From NCBI GenBank assembly GCA_002338715.1, contig DDIR01000047.1, positions 1 through 64,000 of the forward strand: a DNA stretch of 64,000 nt, given 5' to 3'. The notes under the pieces are model-generated. The model worked only from the letters and a program-made list of their open reading frames with translations. It did no database searches and had not been told where the DNA came from. Below, in pieces: positions 26,089 to 36,600 of this stretch (position 1 is its first letter; every line of letters begins with the position of its first letter). The position numbers and the translations under genes are program-made. Source of the DNA: Phycisphaerales bacterium UBA1845. Lineage in GTDB: Bacteria; Planctomycetota; Phycisphaerae; UBA1845.

Positions 26089-28026
26089 ATGTCGCATCAA
26101 TCCGAACTAATCAGCACCGACATCAACGCCTACCTCGCACAGCACGAGCGTAAGGAACTTCTGCGCCTTCTGACATGCGGCAGCGTCGATGACGGCAAGA
26201 GCACGCTTATCGGCCGCCTGCTCCACGATTCGAAAATGATCTACGAAGATCAGCTCGAATCGATCAAAGCCGACAGCGTCAAATCCGGCACCACCGGCGA
26301 CGATGTGGACCTCGCCCTGCTCGTCGATGGCCTGCAAGCCGAACGCGAGCAGGGCATCACCATCGACGTCGCCTATCGATACTTCTCAACGTCGCGGCGA
26401 AAATTCATCATCGCCGACACCCCGGGTCACGAGCAGTACACCCGCAACATGGTGACCGGCGCATCCACGTGCGATCTCGCGATTATCCTGATCGATGCGC
26501 GGCACGGTGTGGTAACCCAAACCAAGCGCCACAGCTTCATCGCGGCGCTTCTGGGGATCAAGCACATCCTCGTCGCCGTCAACAAAATGGACCTGGTGGA
26601 TTATCGTGAAGACGTCTTCGACGCGATCAGAAACGATTATCGCAGTTTCTCGGCAAACCTGAGCATCAAGGACGTTCAGTACCTGCCGATTTCGGCGCTC
26701 CGCGGTGACAACGTCGTCGACGCCAGCGTGAACATGCCGTGGTTCCGCGGCAGCACGTTGATGCACTATCTCGAAAACGTTCACATCGCAGCCGACCGCA
26801 ACCTGACCGAACTGCGGTTCCCCGTACAATACGTCAACCGGCCGACCCACGATTTCCGCGGATATTGCGGGACCATCGCATCCGGAATCATTCACCCGGG
26901 CGACGAAATCACCGTCCTGCCATCGCGCACACCGAGCAAGATCAAGAGTATTGTTACCAGCGAGGGCGAACTCGACGAAGCGTTCGCGCCGATGGCCGTC
27001 ACCTTGACGCTGACCGATGAAGTCGATGCCAGTCGCGGTGACATGATTGTCGGAACCGACAGCCTGCCCAAGACCGATCAGAAGTTTGAGGCCATGGTCG
27101 TATGGATGGCCGAAGAACCGATGGTTCCCGGCAAGCAGTATGTCGTCAAGCACACCACCAAGAAGACATTCGGTTCGGTTTCGACGTTGCTCTATCGCGT
27201 CGACGTCAATTCGCTCGAACGCCAAGCCGCCCCGACGCTTTCGCTCAACGAGATTGGCCGCTGCAAGCTCACGCTGACTCAGCCGATCATGCACGATGAC
27301 TATCAACGCAACCGAAGCACGGGCGCGTTCATCCTGATTGACCGCATCACCAACGGAACCGTCGGCGCGGGCATGATCGTCGAACAGCGAGCCGGCGATT
27401 CACGGGCCGACCACTGGGACACCGAACCCGCCAGCGACAAACTCGCAACGTCAGCCAGCTTCGTGACCCCCGATGAACGGGCCGCCCGTTACGGTCAAAA
27501 AGCCGTCACCGTCCTGCTCACCGGACTCACCGGTGCCGGCAAAACGACGACGGCATACGCACTCGAACGGCGACTCTTCGAATTGGGTCGGGCATGCACC
27601 GTGCTTGATGGTCAAAACATGCGCAAGGGCATCAGCAAGGACCTCGGGTTCTCTGCCGACGAACGATCGGAAAATCTCCGCCGCAGCGCCGAAGTCGCGA
27701 AGCTGATCAACGATGCCGGCTTGATTGCGATCTGTGCATTCGTCGCCCCCAACAAGCTCGCCCGCCGCCGCGCCCGTGAAGTCATCGGCAACGAACGATT
27801 CGTCGTCATCCATCTGTCAGCCCCCATCGAAGTCTGCCGGCAGCGCGACCAGGAAGGCCTCTACGCCCTAGCCGACTCGGGCCAGGTCGCCAACTTCCCC
27901 GGCGTAAGCTACCCCTACGAAGCCCCGGAAAAGCCCAACCTCGTGCTGCCAACGCACGAAATCTCAGTATCAGAAGCCGTCGATCGCATCGTCGCATTCC
28001 TCGACAAGCGCGAGATCATCGCTTGA
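26089..28026 (+). CDS. cysNC: Bifunctional sulfate adenylyltransferase subunit 1/adenylylsulfate kinase (CysN-CysC fusion)
   Basis: The 645-aa protein joins two enzymes. Residues 1-~435 are CysN, an EF-Tu-like GTPase with G1 GSVDDGKST (31-39), G3 DTPGHEQ (110-116) and G4 NKMD (165-168). Residues ~470-645 are APS kinase with P-loop GLTGAGKTT (479-487) and 'LDGQNMRKGISKDLGFS', which phosphorylates APS at the 3' position to give PAPS. The same fusion is known as NodQ or CysNC in other bacteria. It lets the labile APS pass directly to the kinase. No reductase genes (cysH, cysI) are in the window. Confidence 0.96.
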   Translation: MSHQSELISTDINAYLAQHERKELLRLLTCGSVDDGKSTLIGRLLHDSKMIYEDQLESIKADSVKSGTTGDDVDLALLVDGLQAEREQGITIDVAYRYFSTSRRKFIIADTPGHEQYTRNMVTGASTCDLAIILIDARHGVVTQTKRHSFIAALLGIKHILVAVNKMDLVDYREDVFDAIRNDYRSFSANLSIKDVQYLPISALRGDNVVDASVNMPWFRGSTLMHYLENVHIAADRNLTELRFPVQYVNRPTHDFRGYCGTIASGIIHPGDEITVLPSRTPSKIKSIVTSEGELDEAFAPMAVTLTLTDEVDASRGDMIVGTDSLPKTDQKFEAMVVWMAEEPMVPGKQYVVKHTTKKTFGSVSTLLYRVDVNSLERQAAPTLSLNEIGRCKLTLTQPIMHDDYQRNRSTGAFILIDRITNGTVGAGMIVEQRAGDSRADHWDTEPASDKLATSASFVTPDERAARYGQKAVTVLLTGLTGAGKTTTAYALERRLFELGRACTVLDGQNMRKGISKDLGFSADERSENLRRSAEVAKLINDAGLIAICAFVAPNKLARRRAREVIGNERFVVIHLSAPIEVCRQRDQEGLYALADSGQVANFPGVSYPYEAPEKPNLVLPTHEISVSEAVDRIVAFLDKREIIA

Positions 28027-28117
28027 TTTTGCGGGGAAACATCTGACTTTCACGTCATCCATTGCTCCGGGCGCTCCGTCATTTGTTGGTGATAGACCTT
28101 CTCTGGAGACTTGGCGG

Positions 28118-29080
28118 ATGATTGAAAGTCAAAACGGCAAACGTCCCCTGGCATTCACACTGGTCGAACTTCTCGTCGTCATCTCGATCATCGGGTTACT
28201 TGTCGCGGTCTTGGTTCCGGCGCTTTCACGTGCTCGAAAGCAGGCGGCGGGGGTGGTTTGTCAGTCCAATGTTCGGTCCTTGATGACCGGAATGAACGTC
28301 TATGTGGCCGACCAGGGGGCGTTTCCGGGGACGCACAGCCTGTTTTACTTCCAACTGCTGTTCGGCGAATCCTGGCCGCGGATTGGCGGGGTCACCTGGG
28401 ATGGGGCTCGCGACAAGCTCAACGACGACCTCAGCTTCACCGTTCCCTACGCCAAACCGTTTCACACGGATCCCCAGTTTGTCGAAGATGTGCCAAGACG
28501 TGGCACCTTGTTTCCGTACGTGAAAGACGAGCGCGTTTATCTTTGCCCCTCCGATAAGCCGGGCCCTTCAACGGACACACCAGACGGCGGCGGTGGGAAT
28601 GGACGTTTGAGCTATGGATTCAACGCCTACATCGGGTATCGCTCGCCCGACAGCCTGCGGAGTTTTCGATACGTCATTGATTCGCTCAACAACAAGCTCC
28701 CGGGCACCGACGAAACCCGCTCGTATCATGCCGGCCAAGTCGTTCGCTTCACACCGGCATCGTTTGTTGCGTTCGTCGAAGAACATCCCAAGTCCAACAT
28801 CAACGGCGATTGGCCCGACGGAAACTTCAACGGCATCGACCGCGTCGCGACCCGTCATCAACTTCAACCCGGCGCCAACGCTGAAGGAGGCCCCAAGGGT
28901 CGAACGAGCATTGCATATCTGGATGGTCACGCCGAAGGGCGGCTGCTGCCGACGAAAACGCTCGGGCGCGAGTTGTTTGCAGAGTCTGGTCAGCCTTACA
29001 TCTGGCGCGAGTCGGGCGGGCCGGACAACGTGAACATGGCCGCATTTCTCAAAGATATACCGGGACCGTGCCCGTGGTGA
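28118..29080 (+). CDS. Prepilin-type N-terminal cleavage/methylation domain protein
   Basis: The 320-aa product has the type IV prepilin/pseudopilin motif: a short basic leader, then 'AFTLVELLVVISIIGLL' with the +5 Glu, continuing into a hydrophobic helix. The C-terminal part has a '.RH...(S)IAYLDGHAE' segment, the H-X-DG ending common in the very numerous planctomycete secreted proteins of this type. These are processed by prepilin peptidase and probably built into a type II secretion-like or surface structure. GGAG lies 9 nt before the ATG. It stands alone. Confidence 0.87.
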   Translation: MIESQNGKRPLAFTLVELLVVISIIGLLVAVLVPALSRARKQAAGVVCQSNVRSLMTGMNVYVADQGAFPGTHSLFYFQLLFGESWPRIGGVTWDGARDKLNDDLSFTVPYAKPFHTDPQFVEDVPRRGTLFPYVKDERVYLCPSDKPGPSTDTPDGGGGNGRLSYGFNAYIGYRSPDSLRSFRYVIDSLNNKLPGTDETRSYHAGQVVRFTPASFVAFVEEHPKSNINGDWPDGNFNGIDRVATRHQLQPGANAEGGPKGRTSIAYLDGHAEGRLLPTKTLGRELFAESGQPYIWRESGGPDNVNMAAFLKDIPGPCPW

Positions 29081-29114
29081 GCGGCTGGTTTAAAATGATG
29101 AAGACGTGTTGGAC

Positions 29115-29510
29115 TTAGTGATCTTCGTTTTCGAGAGAGGGCGACATCGCCGCCCCGTAGATTTCGGCCATCTCGGTCATGCAGCATTGATTGGAAACGA
29201 TGAAGTAACCGACAGGCCGGTTGAACATTGACGCAAAGGCACACATGATGGTCATGATCGCATGAACGGCCCACGCGACGACGATGGGCCCCTTCATGTT
29301 GACCATCAGGCCAAGCACGAGCAAGAGTGCCACCGGCACAAAGAGCACCAGCGACCAGATCGTATTCCCCTTGATCCAGAAGCGTACGTACGGCGAGATC
29401 CACAGCTTCGTCCGGCGGGCGATCATGCCCGGCACAAAGTACAGAAACAGCGACGCCAATTGAATGATCGTGGTCTGAATGCGTTCTGATTCGGAGGGTG
29501 TGTAGGTCAT
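29115..29510 (-). CDS. Small integral membrane protein, DUF4870-like
   Basis: The 131-aa product has three to four hydrophobic segments ('IIQLASLFLYFVPGMI', 'IWSLVLFVPVALLLVLGLMV', 'VVAWAVHAIMTIMCAFA') and the pattern 'VPGMIARRTKLWISPYVRFWIKGN' (in outline), reminiscent of the DUF4870/Tic20-like small membrane proteins. The start at 29510 (MTYTPSESERIQ) is chosen over an open upstream frame because the preceding sequence looks non-coding. The function is unknown. It converges with the prepilin-like gene. Confidence 0.6.
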   Translation of the reverse strand: MTYTPSESERIQTTIIQLASLFLYFVPGMIARRTKLWISPYVRFWIKGNTIWSLVLFVPVALLLVLGLMVNMKGPIVVAWAVHAIMTIMCAFASMFNRPVGYFIVSNQCCMTEMAEIYGAAMSPSLENEDH

Positions 29511-29785
29511 GTTGGCGGCCCTGCTTTCTGGTTGCCCTGGTGAATGCCGCCAAACGCACACGCATGCCGATGGCGATTCCTTCCTTGACCAATGCGCTCC
29601 CGACCGAAACACTTTTGATTTGATCCCCACGCATTCTTACCGCATAACGTGGGACAGGATTCTAGAAGATACGGCGTCGAAGAATCGACTTCAACGATTG
29701 TCGCATGTTTTAGCGCTATTTTCGCGCACGACCGGTGATGCTGAACAGCCCTGCCGTTGCTGACCGGAAAGACGTGGTCAATTCG

Positions 29786-30739
29786 TCAGCCATTTGGTCC
29801 AGACATGATTTGACTGATCGCAGTGAGATCCTCGACTTCCACAGGCTCACCGCCCACAAGGTTGCACGGGAGACACCCGGCGCTGACCGACCCGATACAG
29901 GGTAAACAATCCCGGTAGTCAACGATGTCGACGTCACCATCAAGATCGACATCCCCATTCCCAAATGGTAAACACTGTCCCGTCCCACTGCAATATTCTT
30001 CTGAATTACAGTCAGAGTTATCCTGGCAAGCGTCCATCGCCACGAGCAAAACATCGTCAACTGCGGCTTCGACGATATTACCCAGCAGGCTGGCCGTGCC
30101 GTCGCTGGCGCCGAATCTTATCTGGACGTTCGAGGTCAGATCGATGTGCGTCTCAAGCAAAATGCTTTGAGCGATCCATGTGTTCGCCCGAGCCGAGTTA
30201 TCAAGACGCTCCAATTCCACCCATGGCGAGCTTACCGAGTCACGGGCCTGAACCACAAAATAGTCGTCCACGTCCTCGTTCAGTCGATCCAGGAAGTACC
30301 ATCGAAAATACGACAACTCGACGCTGGAATAACCCGACAGGTCAATCACCGGTGAAACCAGGTAGACAACCCCCTTGTCCACGTCATGAAAACCAACATC
30401 GCCCGGCGTGTTCTGTGCGGTGAACGCGCAGCCGACGCTTTCATTACCGCTTTCGGGTTGGGCTGGTTCTCCCGCTTGAAACGTTCCCACGGGATCACCG
30501 ATTTCCCAGGTACCTTGATCGGCAGTATCGTCCGCTCCGCCCATGGTCCAGCCGTTCGTATTTCCGTTTTCAAACCCTTCCTCGAACAAGGCAACCTGAC
30601 CGAAGGCGGATTGCGTCAAACAGGCGGTGAACATGAGCAGGAAAGTCAGGGCGCAAAGGGAGTGCGGACGGTTTCGTCTGGTAAGCAGTTGCCCTCCCCG
30701 ACCGAGGCGACGAATCAATCGATTGATCGCAGGGAACAT
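29786..30739 (-). CDS. Exported protein with lectin-like domain and dockerin-like C-terminus
   Basis: The 317-aa product has a long basic N-region, then a hydrophobic signal core ('ALTFLLMFTACLTQSAFGQ'). The middle section begins 'EEGFENGNTNGWTMGG' and resembles the MAM/choice-of-anchor type of beta-sandwich seen on secreted bacterial proteins. After a short Cys-containing segment, the C-terminus has an EF-hand-like loop 'NGDVDLDGDVDIVDYRDC', as in the dockerin-like tails of planctomycete exported proteins. ATG 30739 is the first plausible start; no Shine-Dalgarno is visible. Confidence 0.7.
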   Translation of the reverse strand: MFPAINRLIRRLGRGGQLLTRRNRPHSLCALTFLLMFTACLTQSAFGQVALFEEGFENGNTNGWTMGGADDTADQGTWEIGDPVGTFQAGEPAQPESGNESVGCAFTAQNTPGDVGFHDVDKGVVYLVSPVIDLSGYSSVELSYFRWYFLDRLNEDVDDYFVVQARDSVSSPWVELERLDNSARANTWIAQSILLETHIDLTSNVQIRFGASDGTASLLGNIVEAAVDDVLLVAMDACQDNSDCNSEEYCSGTGQCLPFGNGDVDLDGDVDIVDYRDCLPCIGSVSAGCLPCNLVGGEPVEVEDLTAISQIMSGPNG

Positions 30740-30897
30740 GGCAGCCAATGTTGTTGAGTTGTTGAGTTGTTGTACCAAATGAAGCCGGGCCCCGCCGCGC
30801 TCGAATGCAACGGACGGGCAGGCCCAACCCCTTGAAGCATAACCTACCGAATCGTCGGCTTCAAATCGATTTCCGAATGTATGCCTGAATCGACCTA

Positions 30898-32808
<1,911 letters not shown>

Positions 32809-32895
32809 TTAACCAACTTCCCAACCTTTTGAGATTGGGCGTGCGTCAGGCGATCGATGGCGTAACACCATTGGGAATTCGAAGGCGGGATCCGA

Positions 32896-33014
32896 GTTCG
32901 CATTCCCTACGCAGTGCCGCAACAACTCGACGCCTGATCAGGTTCGAAGGGTGAGAGACTGCGTTCGCCAATCTCATTCTCAGGTCAGCCGCGTACCGAC
33001 CACCCCCAGCGATG
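32896..33014 (-). promoter_or_regulatory. TPP (thiamine pyrophosphate) riboswitch
   Basis: On the minus strand the leader of thiC reads GGGGGTGG, then CTGAGAATGAGA, CACCC, GAACCTGATC and finally GCGTAGGGAA. These are the conserved THI-box elements in the right order. TCGC and GCGA at its ends can close helix P1. When bound to TPP it should lower thiC expression. The ~100-nt expression platform contains CCCAATC/GGTTGGG-type pairing near the start codon, favouring control of translation, though this is inferred. Confidence 0.95.
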
Positions 33015-33227
33015 TGACCACTGTAAGACCGACCCACCAATTAGGCAAGAACCGGCACCTGCACAGCCGCAACACGGTCAAACGTCGCCGTCTGAATGCA
33101 CCCCACGAACAGGATTGACCGAGCCCTCATCCGCTGTCATACTACATTAAATCTGCACGTTCGCAGCGTGATCGGTCTTGCCACCCATAGGATCGCCCAC
33201 AATACGATTGAGCGAAAGTTTAAGTAA

Positions 33228-33242
33228 CATGCCAATGGCATG
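33228..33242. promoter_or_regulatory. Palindrome upstream of zinc-ribbon gene
   Basis: CATGCCA-A-TGGCATG is a perfect palindrome with 7-bp arms, 30 nt before the ATG at 33273. It could be an operator or a hairpin in the 5' leader. Confidence 0.35.
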
Positions 33243-33272
33243 ATCGACCCCTCAGGCCCGCTGGAGCCCACC

Positions 33273-33647
33273 ATGAGTTTCGAAGACAAGACCATCATCT
33301 GTGCCGATTGTGGAAACGATTTCATTCACTCCGCCACTGATCAGGAGCGCTATGCCGAACGCGGATTCACCAACGAACCCAAGCGTTGCCGCGACTGTCG
33401 TGAAAAACGCAAGTCACAAAGCGGTGGCGGCGGTGGTGGTGGCGGCCGAGGCGGACACGGCGGACATGGCGGCGGAGGTTATGGTGGCGGCGGTTATGGC
33501 GGTGGCGGATACGGCGGTGGACGCCAGGAACGCGAAATGCACGAAGCCACCTGCTCACAGTGTGGCGCCCAAACGACCGTGCCTTTTAAGCCAACTTCCG
33601 GGCGCCCCGTTCTCTGTCGCGATTGCTTTCGGGCCAGCCGCAACTAG
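33273..33647 (+). CDS. Zinc-ribbon protein with glycine-rich linker
   Basis: The 124-aa product has an N-terminal zinc ribbon ('IICADCGNDFIHSA' ... 'PKRCRDCREK'), then a ~35-residue Gly/His/Tyr-rich stretch of GGGGYGGG units, and a second CXXC...CXXC module ('ATCSQCGAQTTVPFKP' ... 'VLCRDCF'). The organisation is that of the 'CxxC-x17-CxxC' zinc-ribbon family found in several phyla and often annotated as a putative zinc-binding protein. Gly-rich segments of this kind usually mark RNA-binding or condensate-forming proteins; that role is an inference. ATG 33273 has GGAG 6 nt upstream. It diverges from thiC. Confidence 0.85.
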   Translation: MSFEDKTIICADCGNDFIHSATDQERYAERGFTNEPKRCRDCREKRKSQSGGGGGGGGRGGHGGHGGGGYGGGGYGGGGYGGGRQEREMHEATCSQCGAQTTVPFKPTSGRPVLCRDCFRASRN

Positions 33648-33777
33648 CGCCCAGAATTGCAATCGCTGGCAAGATTCCGACCCTAGGCGGAATTCCAAAC
33701 TCAGGCGGGCACGCTCGCTGCAACCGGTAATACGAAGACCAAATACACCGATTGGCGGAGCAGTCGAGGCCAGACGG

Positions 33778-35271
33778 TTGGGGTTCGTCTCCACCGCGAG
33801 TCGATCCCTGCGCATCGCGTGTCGTTGCATGGCGATCGCGGTCCTGTTCGCGTCCGTAAATTCTACCTACGCAATCTCGCCGGCATTGCAGGAGGCCATC
33901 CCGCGCGATCACCTTGCCTACATCGCGTCGGACCGCACAGGCCAGGGCGCTTCCGATGATTCATCCACCGGTCCACCGCCCCTCGTTGCAATCGGGGCGG
34001 ACCTGCTTCATCGATTCGGGGGTCGACACGTCAATCAAAGCGCGGTCAGCGCCACGCTCGATGTCCTGAGTTCGCTCGCCAGACTCGCACCCTACCCGTT
34101 CGCCGTCGTCGTCACCGATGCGTCGGCCAAACGCCTTGGACCCGATAGTTTTCGCCTGAACGAATTGCAGGCAGCGGCCATCATCGAAACCGGCGGTGAT
34201 AACGCGCGAATCACGCAGGATATTCAAGACCTGCTCACGCGCTGGACGTCGCGCGACTCGGCCCGCATCACGAGCAAAGACGAGTTCGACTCGAAAGTCC
34301 ACACGCTGATCGACGACCGCCTGCCCGATTGGTGCGTGATCAAATGGGGTGCGATCAAGCGCTTCTACGTCGTCGCGATCGGGCACCGTGGATTCAACGA
34401 CGCGGCTCAGTCCATTCTCCGAGCGGGCGAACACGCGACCGACGAAACAAAAGTGCAGCATTGGCGCGAATTGCTGGGCAGCCGCACCGCCCACTTTGAG
34501 CTTCAGATCAACTTTGACGCGATCAAAAGCGCCCTCGCGACGATCGTCAAAGGTCGCACGCAAGACGTTCTCGACGAACTCGGGTTCGCCGATTGTTCGC
34601 TTTCGATGTGGACCGTCGCCAGCAAGAATCGCGCCGTTATCTGCACCTGTCTGAAAATCATCAATGGTGAAGAAGTCCTCATCCCAATCAGCACCGAGGC
34701 GCACGGTATACAATCGCGTCTCATCCCCTCCGCCGCCACCGAATACACCCTGTTTCGATGCAATCTTGGCGACGTGATCAACCGGTCAGTCAACGCCTAC
34801 CTCGCGTCACGCCGGCAGGAAGTTCGCGACAGTCTTCAATCGCATTGGGCGACATTTGAAACCAACGCAAGCATCTCGATCAAGCGGGATCTATTCAACC
34901 ACCTCGACGACATCATCCTCGTCCACAACGATCCGCCGCACCCGCTGAACCTCCCGTTGCTTTCGACCATCGTGATTCCCATCGCCGGCGACCCGGCGAC
35001 CGTTAACCGATCGCTGACGGCCCTTCTCAATCAATCCAACCGTTGGTTCCACAATGCCAACACCAACCCGGGCGAACACACGCCAACGTTCGCCCCGCAG
35101 TTCACCGAAGCCGACGACCACGTGTGGTATCTCTCGTTTGGTTTCGCAGGACCGGCGATCACCGTCGTCGACCAGTTTATCATCATCAGCCATTCACCGT
35201 TGGCATGTCGCCAGGCCCGCGACAAGCTCATCGCCAACGCCTCAACAGAATCAAAGACGAACGGGAAATGA
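33778..35271 (+). CDS. Exported protein of unknown function, coupled to an MFS transporter
   Basis: The 497-aa product is read from TTG 33778, which has GAGG 8 nt upstream and gives a signal peptide with basic residues before the hydrophobic core (ASRSLRIACRCMAIAVLFASVNSTYA region). The first ATG (33829) would remove the basic part. The frame is open further upstream but there overlaps the zinc-ribbon gene. The mature protein is soluble and contains no motif I know. Its stop overlaps the ATG of the transporter by four bases, so the two are translationally coupled and probably work together. Confidence 0.65.
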   Translation: MGFVSTASRSLRIACRCMAIAVLFASVNSTYAISPALQEAIPRDHLAYIASDRTGQGASDDSSTGPPPLVAIGADLLHRFGGRHVNQSAVSATLDVLSSLARLAPYPFAVVVTDASAKRLGPDSFRLNELQAAAIIETGGDNARITQDIQDLLTRWTSRDSARITSKDEFDSKVHTLIDDRLPDWCVIKWGAIKRFYVVAIGHRGFNDAAQSILRAGEHATDETKVQHWRELLGSRTAHFELQINFDAIKSALATIVKGRTQDVLDELGFADCSLSMWTVASKNRAVICTCLKIINGEEVLIPISTEAHGIQSRLIPSAATEYTLFRCNLGDVINRSVNAYLASRRQEVRDSLQSHWATFETNASISIKRDLFNHLDDIILVHNDPPHPLNLPLLSTIVIPIAGDPATVNRSLTALLNQSNRWFHNANTNPGEHTPTFAPQFTEADDHVWYLSFGFAGPAITVVDQFIIISHSPLACRQARDKLIANASTESKTNGK

Positions 35272-36482
35272 GCATCACCGATTCCGAAACGCAGCAACCC
35301 CAGCGGCTTTACGATTGGCCGTTCTTCATCATTTTTATGGCACTGCTCTGCTACATGGGCGGATCGAGCATGCTGGTCCACCTGCGCAAATACGTTGCAA
35401 CCGCTGGCGGCGGCATCACCACGATCAGTTGGGTCTTTGGTATCGGCATGGTCGGCAGCATCATCACCCGCCCATTCGTCGGCACGTCGATCGATCGCTT
35501 CGGGTGTAGCCGCATCCTCCGGTTGGCGACGATCCTGGGCACGCTGTCGATCCTTGGTTTCCTGTTATCGGCGAATCTCTGGTTGATCTGCTCGTTGCGC
35601 GTTGTTTTTCAATTGGGTCAAGCCACGTTTCTCGCGACGGCTGCAGTGACAGCCGCCCGCATCGCGCCGAAGTCAAGGTCGGCTGAAAGCCTTGCAATGC
35701 TCGGGATGGGCGGGCTTCTCGGATTGATGGCCGGTCCGATGATCGGCGACTGGATTTTCTCCACATACTCCGAAGCCGATGGGCGCTTTACGATTTTCTT
35801 CTTAACGGCAGCCGCCTTGATGCTCGTCAGTCTGGCATTCGCGTCGTGTCTCAAAGTGCCCGAAGTCAAACAGGCGCAATCGGATCGCGAGAGTTTCTTT
35901 CACGTCGTCTGGCGACACAAGCCCGGTCCCATCGTGATCATGGCCTTTTGCCTTGCGATGGTTCAAACGATCCCGGTGATGTTCATCGAAGGTTTCGTCA
36001 ACGCCCGCAAGCTCGACGGCGTGACCATGTTTTTCCTCGCGTACTCACCGACCGCGATCTTGTTGCGCATCGTGCTGCGACGTTTGCCCGCATATGTCGG
36101 CCGGCGACGCACCTTGATCACGGGCATGATCGCGTACCCCATCGGTTTGTTTCTGCTGACGCGCGTCCACGAAACGACGGGATTGATTCTGCCCGCGATC
36201 GTGATGGGGTTTGGGCACTGCTTCACGTATCCGTTTCTCGTGGACCTTGCAGCCGAGTCGATGCCCCCGCAACATCGCGGCGCGGCGACGGCATTGATCC
36301 TTGGCGTGCTGGACCTGGGATTTCTGTCCGGCTTCATCGCAATTGGAAAGCTGACCCATCGATATGGATTTGATGTATCGCTGAGGTCCGCCGCGGCGTT
36401 CGCACTGGTCGGGACAGCCGCCTACGCCTGGACGCAGCGCGGGCTCTTTCAACCGCTCCGCCCCATCAAAAACCACGAATAG
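35268..36482 (+). CDS. Major facilitator superfamily transporter
   Basis: The 404-aa integral membrane protein has about 12 hydrophobic segments and the MFS loop 2-3 signature as 'RPFVGTSIDRFGCSRIL'. A second-half loop 'LPAYVGRRRTLITG' gives the matching inter-helix motif. It starts in an ATGA overlap with the exported-protein gene. MFS proteins move small solutes by proton or solute coupling; the substrate is not evident. The architecture is closest to general MFS_1 permeases and not to the MFS-acyltransferase fusion at 61322. Confidence 0.88.
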   Translation: MSITDSETQQPQRLYDWPFFIIFMALLCYMGGSSMLVHLRKYVATAGGGITTISWVFGIGMVGSIITRPFVGTSIDRFGCSRILRLATILGTLSILGFLLSANLWLICSLRVVFQLGQATFLATAAVTAARIAPKSRSAESLAMLGMGGLLGLMAGPMIGDWIFSTYSEADGRFTIFFLTAAALMLVSLAFASCLKVPEVKQAQSDRESFFHVVWRHKPGPIVIMAFCLAMVQTIPVMFIEGFVNARKLDGVTMFFLAYSPTAILLRIVLRRLPAYVGRRRTLITGMIAYPIGLFLLTRVHETTGLILPAIVMGFGHCFTYPFLVDLAAESMPPQHRGAATALILGVLDLGFLSGFIAIGKLTHRYGFDVSLRSAAAFALVGTAAYAWTQRGLFQPLRPIKNHE

Positions 36483-36600
36483 TGCGACCGCAAGCCTGGG
36501 AGCCGATAATGCGAGGTCATGGATTTCGTTGAATCGCATCGGTCGCTCGCGGTAAAATGAACGCGAACGTCGGGCTTTCGGCTGGAGCGATGTACCCAAC

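Noticed and set aside
32941..32960. tRNA T-loop-like GGTTCGAAGG
   Set aside because: It is part of the TPP riboswitch on the other strand; no cloverleaf can be drawn.
33301..33777. Upstream extension of the exported-protein frame through the zinc-ribbon gene
   Set aside because: The extension overlaps a convincing zinc-ribbon gene in another frame and reads as Ala/Val-rich shadow translation; the signal peptide and GAGG place the start near 33778.
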